A DNA stretch of 11,043 nucleotides from a bacterium (GTDB lineage: Bacteria; NPL-UPA2; JAUVJM01). The position numbers and the translations under genes were made by a program. Shown here piece after piece: positions 6,763 through 11,043 of this stretch (positions are counted from its first letter, which is position 1; each line of letters starts with the position of its first letter). The notes below the pieces were generated by a model, which saw only the letters and a list, made by a program, of their open reading frames with translations, ran no database searches and was not told the DNA's origin. The stretch spans positions 1 to 11,043 of the forward strand of contig JAUVJM010000038.1 of NCBI GenBank assembly GCA_030596585.1. Reading direction: 5' to 3'.

Positions 6763-6806
6763 AATCCCCCCTTGATCCCCCCTTAATAAGTGGGGGAGGG
6801 GGGATT
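6763..6806. repeat. C-run/G-run inverted repeat
   Basis: AATCCCCCC (6763-6771) pairs with GGGGGGATT (6798-6806). An inner CCCCC run (6777-6781) pairs with GGGGG (6792-6796), with bulges between. A short T-run follows on the plus strand. It lies 26 bases beyond the comEC-like stop. Repeats of this kind are widespread between bacterial genes. Its orientation does not give a proper intrinsic terminator for the minus-strand gene. Confidence 0.7.
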
Positions 6807-6832
6807 TTTGCGTGCTACGGCTCCTGATAACT

Positions 6833-8119
6833 TCAACCCCGGGCAGGACTGCCCATTTCCGCATGCCCCTCCAGCACCTTCAAAACAGCAAACACAGCCA
6901 GATAATAAACCGGAATCAGATAGACCGGCGGAGACGGGACGCGGACACAAGACCCGGGAACGGAATTGAAGAAACGCACTATCCAGAAAAGCACCGTAAT
7001 CGCAAGCCAGTTTGCCGCATTGAAAAGATGAGCAAATCCGATCCAGACAAAACCGGAAATACCGGCACAAAATCCCAGACTAACAATCAATCCCAGTATC
7101 GGAACGACTATAAGGTTCACGGGCAAAGTTACCAGCGGCAGAATGTTGAAATAACATACGGCAATAGGAAGCACGGCAAACTGTGCCCCAATACTAACCG
7201 TTGCCGCTTTCCATACCCACCGAAGCCAGCCTGCTGCCGGACTCCACAGCCTCTGCAAGCGTGGATGAATATAAAGAATGCCGGCAACTGCCGCAAACGA
7301 CATCTGGAATCCCGGGTCGAAAAGCGCCGTTGGATTCAGAATGACGATGATAAAAGCCGCCACAGAAAGGCTGTTCCAGGCATGAACCGGGCGGTTGAGA
7401 AGAAAGCCCGTCAGGATCATTATAGCCATTATGGAAGCCCGTACTGTCGGCGAACGCGCACCTGTCAGGAGACAGTAGAGTATTATGAGCACAATCGTCA
7501 GTATGGATGCCGCCCTGGAAGGCAAATTCAATACTCTGAAAACAAGCAGGAAAATGGTGAGAACGAACCCTACATGCAGTCCTGATATGGAAATAAGATG
7601 TGCCGTGCCGGTCTCCGAAAAAACTCTCTTCCACTTGCGCGGCAGTAAATGGCGGTTACCCAGAAGGACGCTTTCCAGGAAAAGACTCTGAGGCGGGTCC
7701 ATACTTTCTCTTATTACTCCTTCCATCCCACGCTTAAGAATAAGAGCCAGCCGCAGGACAGGATTCTCCCGGCTTGTCTCGGGCTTACTGACAATCACCC
7801 TTTTCAAACCAACCGCCTTCCCGCTGCGTGAAACTACATTTCGGACGCGCGAAGGGTATTCCATCTGGTACTGAATAACCGATACTCCCAGGAGGAACAA
7901 ACAGAGATACAGGAAAACAGAACTGAGTGCGGATTTCTTCCGGATGAGGGAAAAACCTGCCGCAATGTAGGTGACAACAAGAATTGAGAAGGGGAACCTG
8001 AAATGAAAATCAGATATGGTGCCTGTGAATATGCCAAACCCGTAGCATAGAAACAAACCAATTAGAGGACAAGACATATTCCCTATCCAAGCGGGCATCC
8101 GGACATTAGTTCTTGACAT
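6833..8119 (-). CDS. ComEC/Rec2-family membrane protein, reduced form
   Basis: Polytopic inner-membrane protein related to the DNA-uptake channel ComEC. From the ATG at 8119 it is 428 residues. Two hydrophobic helices lie at about 15-80. The Competence domain then has its marks: the ISGLHVG motif near 178, GARSPTVRA, and NP-ALFDPGFQMSF, followed by many membrane spans to the C-terminus. Full ComEC proteins are usually 700-800 residues, with an OB-like domain before the Competence domain and a metallo-beta-lactamase domain after it. Here only about 30 residues stand in for the OB region, and the protein stops at the end of the membrane part. In-frame TTG and ATG codons up to 8149 lie within the repeat at 8128-8225, so 8119 is preferred, though its ribosome-binding site is weak. 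DNA uptake is possible but unproven for this form. Confidence 0.85.
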   Translation of the reverse strand: MSRTNVRMPAWIGNMSCPLIGLFLCYGFGIFTGTISDFHFRFPFSILVVTYIAAGFSLIRKKSALSSVFLYLCLFLLGVSVIQYQMEYPSRVRNVVSRSGKAVGLKRVIVSKPETSRENPVLRLALILKRGMEGVIRESMDPPQSLFLESVLLGNRHLLPRKWKRVFSETGTAHLISISGLHVGFVLTIFLLVFRVLNLPSRAASILTIVLIILYCLLTGARSPTVRASIMAIMILTGFLLNRPVHAWNSLSVAAFIIVILNPTALFDPGFQMSFAAVAGILYIHPRLQRLWSPAAGWLRWVWKAATVSIGAQFAVLPIAVCYFNILPLVTLPVNLIVVPILGLIVSLGFCAGISGFVWIGFAHLFNAANWLAITVLFWIVRFFNSVPGSCVRVPSPPVYLIPVYYLAVFAVLKVLEGHAEMGSPARG

Positions 8120-8127
8120 ATTCCGTT

Positions 8128-8225
8128 TGTCATTCCCGCCCCGCATCAAGTACGGGGTAAACTGCAGCGGGAATCCAGACTGTAACTATGGATTCTGGAT
8201 TGCCCGGTCAAGCCGGGCAATGACA
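8128..8225. repeat. 98-bp element with terminal inverted repeats
   Basis: It begins TGTCATTCCCG and ends CCGGGCAATGACA, giving 7-base perfect terminal inverted repeats (8128-8134 and 8219-8225). Inside are AATCCAGA/TCTGGATT arms (8172-8179, 8194-8201), a CCCCG/CGGGG stem, and ATTGCCCGG/CCGGGCAAT around TCAAG (8199-8221). It has no coding capacity and looks like a MITE or similar mobile repeat. It ends 8 bases before the likely comEC start, so it supplies most of that gene's leader. Confidence 0.8.
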
Positions 8226-8250
8226 GAAATTTATGTCACAGAGCACCAGG

Positions 8251-9096
8251 CTAATAGACGGAAGTGCAGATCCGGTCTCTTCCTTTCCGTTTGGCTTCGT
8301 ACAACCTATCATCAACAACACTAACCAGTTTCTTTCTCATCTTTCCGTCTTCGGGACAGGTCGCCACTCCCCCGCTGATTGTAACCTCGCCGGAAGGCAT
8401 CACTTCTTCGTTGGCAAAATCGAACTTCCTGAAGCGAACTCTGATCCGTTCGGCTATTTCGGATGCTTCTCTCTTTCCCGCACCTCCAATAACAATCCCG
8501 AATTCCTCCCCGCCGTAGCGCGCCGCCACATCACCCTCACGCACATGCTCTTTCAAGATACGCGCCGCTTCTACGAGAACAACGTCGCCTGCAATATGAC
8601 CGTTTGCATCGTTGTACACCTTAAAAAAATCTATGTCGAAGAGAAGAATCGAAAAGCAGCCGCCATCCTGCCTGACACTACTCACCCTGCGGTTGACAGC
8701 ATTCTGGAAATACCGGTGGTTGTACAATTCCGTGAGACTGTCTGTCATCGCCCGCCAGCTTGTGGCCGCAAACTCTGAGACTTCCACAATCTTGGGGCTT
8801 TTGATCAACCCCTTTATGTTTTTGAAATAATCGAGCGCCGCCACCCTGACCCCGACATTTCGCCCGAGCTTCTCACTCATTTCCCATTTGTGTTTCAGTA
8901 TCTCATCCCAGTGTGCTTTTGCCTCACCTTCACAGAACCGCAGGTTCATCAAAGCATAAAGCAAATCGCTGTAGAAGACTTCTTTCTTCTCATTCTTTAT
9001 CTGGGGCAATCTTCTCTTCTTGGCAGTGTCCTCCCCAGCTTCTTCAACAATCCGATGCCCGAGAATCTCCAGATCCCTGACCTCTTTGTCTTTCAT
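8251..9096 (-). CDS. Diguanylate cyclase (GGDEF domain protein)
   Basis: Predicted to make cyclic di-GMP from two GTP; no membrane segment or signal peptide, so cytoplasmic. From the ATG at 9096 it has 281 residues. About 110 N-terminal residues of mostly helical, charged sequence match no sensory domain I recognise. The GGDEF domain follows: TDSLTELYNHR (118-128), the metal-binding FDIDFFK (153-159), the inhibitory I-site RxxD as REGD (186-189), then after five residues the active-site GGEEF (195-199). Catalysis and product inhibition should both be intact. The ATG overlaps the stop of the upstream unknown gene by four bases (ATGA). A GTG at 9108, with GGAG five bases upstream, is a real alternative start, adding four residues. 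The pair is probably one translationally coupled unit. Confidence 0.94.
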   Translation of the reverse strand: MKDKEVRDLEILGHRIVEEAGEDTAKKRRLPQIKNEKKEVFYSDLLYALMNLRFCEGEAKAHWDEILKHKWEMSEKLGRNVGVRVAALDYFKNIKGLIKSPKIVEVSEFAATSWRAMTDSLTELYNHRYFQNAVNRRVSSVRQDGGCFSILLFDIDFFKVYNDANGHIAGDVVLVEAARILKEHVREGDVAARYGGEEFGIVIGGAGKREASEIAERIRVRFRKFDFANEEVMPSGEVTISGGVATCPEDGKMRKKLVSVVDDRLYEAKRKGRDRICTSVY

Positions 9097-9611
9097 TTTT
9101 TGAACCACCCTCGCTCCTCAAGTTCGTTGACATTGCCAGGAAAGGAAACGGCTATCAGTTCGACTACGTATTTCATCAGAGAGACTCCCCACATTCCCGG
9201 AACCCCCCTGATAATGGCAGCAAGGCTGTCCCCGGATGCATCTATTTCCCCCCTGACCCTGTCAATCACGTTTTGCAAACGCCCGGATATGAGTTTTACA
9301 TCCTTCGTCTCATTTCCATATTTATACCTCAGAGCCCGCAACCCAAATTTTTTCATCATCATTTCGATATATTCAGCCTGCTCACTATCGAAACCTTCCA
9401 GAAAATTGCCCTCGAGATACGAAGGCGCCATGATGGCCGGCTTTTCCACAGTCGCTTTTCCACTGCGGACCTCAACAAGAATCTTGTCAGCAAGTTCAGT
9501 CACGATCGTGTAGTTAATTCTGGTACTGCTAAAGGTGTACAGACTTTGTCTCGCCGGTCGTATCACTTCAGTCTTTTTTAGAGCATACTCAAATTGCTCA
9601 TTCTTATCCAT
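9093..9611 (-). CDS. Conserved-looking hypothetical protein coupled to the GGDEF gene
   Basis: I do not recognise a named family. The ATG at 9611 gives 172 residues, with no signal peptide or membrane segment, so probably cytoplasmic. The N-terminal part reads as beta-rich (QSLYTFSSTRINYTIVTEL, then ILVEVRSGKATVEKP). The middle has a FLEGF motif and an acidic stretch, and the C-terminal half is helical, ending GMWGVSLMKYVVELI. A longer reading frame starts at 9674, but a promoter (-35 at 9663-9668, -10 at 9640-9645) lies between 9674 and 9611, and GAGGGG sits just before 9611, so the shorter start is preferred. Its stop overlaps the diguanylate cyclase start. It could be a sensor or partner for that enzyme; this is inference from position only. 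Confidence 0.85.
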   Translation of the reverse strand: MDKNEQFEYALKKTEVIRPARQSLYTFSSTRINYTIVTELADKILVEVRSGKATVEKPAIMAPSYLEGNFLEGFDSEQAEYIEMMMKKFGLRALRYKYGNETKDVKLISGRLQNVIDRVRGEIDASGDSLAAIIRGVPGMWGVSLMKYVVELIAVSFPGNVNELEERGWFKK

Positions 9612-9639
9612 TTTCCCCTCAACTCGTTTCAGGCAGTTA

Positions 9640-9668
9640 TGTATATCATACCCCCTGAACAATGTCAA
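9640..9668 (-). promoter_or_regulatory. Probable promoter of the unknown-GGDEF gene pair
   Basis: Minus strand: a perfect -35, TTGACA (9663-9668), 17 bases from a -10-like TATACA (9640-9645). The predicted start is about 20 bases before the ATG at 9611, and this fixes the likely start of that gene. It is divergent from the exbB promoter about 30 bases to the right. Confidence 0.55.
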
Positions 9669-9695
9669 CAACACGGCGAAAAACGCAAAAAATTA

Positions 9696-9726
9696 TTGGC
9701 GTGGTACCGGTTTTCTGTGATATAGT
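9696..9726 (+). promoter_or_regulatory. Probable extended -10 promoter of the exbB-exbD-tonB operon
   Basis: TATAGT at 9721-9726 preceded by TG at 9718-9719 makes an extended -10. A poor -35 (TTGGCG, 9696-9701) lies 19 bases upstream, which such promoters tolerate. The predicted leader before the ATG at 9830 is about 97 bases and contains the inverted repeats at 9751-9810. Confidence 0.5.
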
Positions 9727-9750
9727 CTCAGTAAGGAGCATCTTGTAAAA

Positions 9751-9810
9751 CAATTGAGAATTAGGAATTACGAATGAAAGAAAAGGCTAAACAGACCTAA
9801 TTCGTAATTG
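9751..9810 (+). repeat. Inverted repeats able to form alternative hairpins in the exbB leader
   Basis: AATTACGAAT (9766-9775) pairs perfectly with ATTCGTAATT (9800-9809) around a 24-base loop. The same right arm, extended to 9796-9810, can instead pair with 9751-9765 with 13 of 15 matches. The two pairings exclude each other. The ribosome-binding site AGGAGGGG (9817-9824) begins 7 bases after the right arm. It may be a repeat relic rather than a regulator, as AAACAATT-AGAATT also occurs at 3515-3528. Confidence 0.6.
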
Positions 9811-9829
9811 CATTTTAGGAGGGGATACA

Positions 9830-10480
9830 ATGATCAATCTACTGCAGATGGGAAAAGACCTTGCGGCTCACGGCCAGGTTCTTATCTATCTCATATTTTT
9901 ATGCTCCGTCATTTCGGTCGCCATAATAGTGGACCGCCTGATAAGTCTCCGCAAAACTAATCTCATCCAGGAGAGGTTTATGAGAAGACTTGCTCCAATC
10001 CTGAAGAGAGATAAAATTATTGAAGCCATTTCCCTCTGCGATAAGTACCCCTCCATAGTCGCGAGAGCCGCCAAAGCCGGCATATTGAAACATGACAGAG
10101 CAAAAGAGGAAATACAACGGGCAGTGGGAGAAACAAGCAAGTTGGAAATACTGCATCTTGAAAAATATCTGCCGATACTGGCATCCATGGCATATATGGC
10201 ACCGCTTCTCGGATTCCTGGGGACGGTGCTTGGCATGATTGAAATTTTTGCCCGGACACAGAGCACGGTAGGACTCCTCGGTCCCGGGGATTTGGCCCAG
10301 GGCATGGCTGAAGCCCTCCTCACAACTGCGGCGGGGCTCATCGTAGCGATTCCCAGCATCATGGCACACAACTATTTCCGAAGCAGTATAGACGGGATCA
10401 AAAACGACGTGGAACAAACTGCATCTGAAATCAGCAGCATCCTCTCAAAAGCGCCGGCACACAACGGTAATGGGTTGTAG
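9830..10480 (+). CDS. exbB: ExbB/TolQ/MotA-family proton channel protein
   Basis: Inner-membrane subunit that, with ExbD/TolR, turns proton flow into force on a TonB- or TolA-like protein. It has 216 residues with three hydrophobic spans at about 17-38, 114-140 and 155-180, the family layout. The conserved threonines appear as T132 (FLGTVLGM) and T166 (TTAAGL), matching the channel-lining positions of E. coli ExbB, and the loop between spans 1 and 2 is cytoplasmic and charged. The ATG at 9830 has a strong AGGAGGGG site. It is the first gene of a plus-strand operon, with exbD-like following after 21 bases. ExbB versus TolQ is decided only by the TonB-like third gene, so the symbol is tentative. 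Confidence 0.92.
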   Translation: MINLLQMGKDLAAHGQVLIYLIFLCSVISVAIIVDRLISLRKTNLIQERFMRRLAPILKRDKIIEAISLCDKYPSIVARAAKAGILKHDRAKEEIQRAVGETSKLEILHLEKYLPILASMAYMAPLLGFLGTVLGMIEIFARTQSTVGLLGPGDLAQGMAEALLTTAAGLIVAIPSIMAHNYFRSSIDGIKNDVEQTASEISSILSKAPAHNGNGL

Positions 10481-10501
10481 CAAAATAAGGAAACCCTATA
10501 G

Positions 10502-10915
10502 ATGGAAAGAAGAACAGGGATTTGCGAAAGCACGAACGTTCTCATCATCCCTTCGATGGACATCTTTTTGCTGGTTATCATCTTTATCTTTCTGTCGGGG
10601 AATTTCCTCTACCAGTCAGCAGTGAGCGTGGAACTGCCTGTGGGATTATCCAGACATATCGTTCCCGCAGACAACCCGGTAGTTACCCTCACCCCCGGCG
10701 GAGGCATCTTTTTGAACGGTAGAAAAGTCAGCAGAGAGGGACTGTCCATGCTTCTCCGGTTCACGGCAAAACTGTCGGGAAAAAAGAAGAGGGAACCTTT
10801 ACTCATCATAAGAGCCGACCAGAGAGTCAGCCACGGGCAAGTGGTTGAAGTCATATCTGCAGCGAAGGAAAGCGGGATAAAACACATTGCCATAGCAACT
10901 GAACCGCCGAAATGA
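10502..10915 (+). CDS. exbD: ExbD/TolR-family protein
   Basis: Partner of the ExbB channel: a single N-terminal membrane span and a periplasmic domain. It has 137 residues, normal for the family. The essential membrane aspartate is D20 (IIPSMDIFLLVIIF), matching D25 of E. coli ExbD, and the span covers about 15-36. The periplasmic part has the usual pattern: VTLTPGGGIFLNGRKVS, then LLIIRADQRVSHGQVVEVI. The ATG at 10502 has AAGGA 10 bases upstream. Its stop overlaps the start of the next gene by four bases (ATGA). The N-terminus before the span is short, and the proline usual just before the Asp region is kept. Confidence 0.92.
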   Translation: MERRTGICESTNVLIIPSMDIFLLVIIFIFLSGNFLYQSAVSVELPVGLSRHIVPADNPVVTLTPGGGIFLNGRKVSREGLSMLLRFTAKLSGKKKREPLLIIRADQRVSHGQVVEVISAAKESGIKHIAIATEPPK

Positions 10916-11043
10916 TGAAAAAGGCAATCCTTATATCCGTTGCACTGCACATTGCCGTCCTTTATACCTACCCGGCTCTCAATCTCACGGACAGGCAGCC
11001 TCATACGGAAGATGTGAATATCTCATACCTTGGAGTTCTGCCC
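10912..11043 (+). CDS. TonB-like energy transducer, N-terminal fragment cut by the window edge
   Basis: Forty-four codons are present, beginning MMKKAILISVALHIAV and open to the last base. One hydrophobic segment at about 5-22 with a short basic N-terminus would anchor the protein in the inner membrane. It contains S-x-x-x-H (S9, H13), the pattern TonB uses to contact ExbB/ExbD (S16 and H20 in E. coli). The gene follows exbD with an ATGA overlap. A proline-rich periplasmic linker and C-terminal TonB domain should follow beyond the edge. A TolA-like or other periplasmic protein is the alternative, since the deciding domain is missing. Confidence 0.7.
   Translation, partial: MMKKAILISVALHIAVLYTYPALNLTDRQPHTEDVNISYLGVLP

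Larger units (their letters stand above)
6478..6832. other. Gene-free gap of 355 bases filled with repeat relics
   Basis: I see no convincing gene here. It holds the leader of the alcohol dehydrogenase gene, a nested inverted repeat (6500-6611), a half copy of the element found whole at 8128-8225 (6616-6647), and a C-run/G-run inverted repeat (6763-6806). The stretch 6648-6762 shows only a TTTCATG direct repeat near 6652-6668. I found no clear promoter for the dehydrogenase. Confidence 0.7.

Noticed and set aside
6812..7585. 257-residue open frame on the plus strand, antisense to the comEC-like gene
   Set aside because: Low-complexity polar composition (Asn, Gln, Arg, Lys), as expected opposite a membrane protein, with no domain or ribosome-binding site recognised.
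8120..8149. Longer comEC-like start at TTG 8149 or ATG 8146
   Set aside because: These codons lie inside the 98-bp repeat element and add residues unlike the family; ATG at 8119 fits better.
9612..9674. Longer start of the unknown gene at 9674
   Set aside because: The likely -35 and -10 lie downstream of it and a good ribosome-binding site precedes the ATG at 9611.

Overview
This window reads as chromosomal DNA from a Gram-negative bacterium, judged by an ExbB/ExbD/TonB-type energy-transduction cluster at the right edge. It has roughly balanced base composition and unusually many short inverted repeats between genes. I cannot name the lineage. The gene content and repeats would fit an uncultivated or anaerobic group, for example of Desulfobacterota or PVC type, but that is a guess. 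Nearly all of the window is ordinary housekeeping DNA, and I see no convincing defence system, phage, IS transposase or CRISPR array.

Layout. (1) 1-4788, minus strand: a run of closely spaced genes transcribed tig, clpP, a class V aminotransferase, serA, then the first ten codons of purA running off the left edge. Protein folding and turnover come first, then serine synthesis, then AMP synthesis. (2) 4905-5268, minus strand: tRNA-Lys(CUU), tRNA-Leu(UAG) and tRNA-Gly(GCC), probably read from one promoter at about 5283-5310. Two related inverted-repeat elements sit between Leu and Gly and between Gly and tig. (3) 5317-6477, minus: an iron-type alcohol dehydrogenase. (4) 6478-6832: 355 bases without a gene, filled with nested inverted repeats and relics of repeats. 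(5) 6833-8119, minus: a compact ComEC-like membrane protein lacking the usual C-terminal metallo-beta-lactamase domain and most of the N-terminal OB-fold region. (6) 8128-8225: a 98-bp terminal-inverted-repeat element. (7) 8251-9611, minus: a gene of unknown function overlapping by 4 bases a diguanylate cyclase with an intact GGEEF active site and RxxD inhibitory site. (8) 9696-11043, plus: a divergent operon exbB-exbD-tonB(partial) with its own extended -10 promoter and a leader able to form alternative hairpins.

How they work together. The aminotransferase next to serA probably serves serine or glycine metabolism. The ExbB/ExbD/TonB-like trio would transmit proton motive force to outer-membrane receptors. 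The unknown protein and the GGDEF protein are translationally coupled and probably act in the same signalling process. The most notable features are at least four families of intergenic inverted repeats in 11 kb, an unusual ClpP with about ten extra residues, the reduced ComEC, and the exbB leader.
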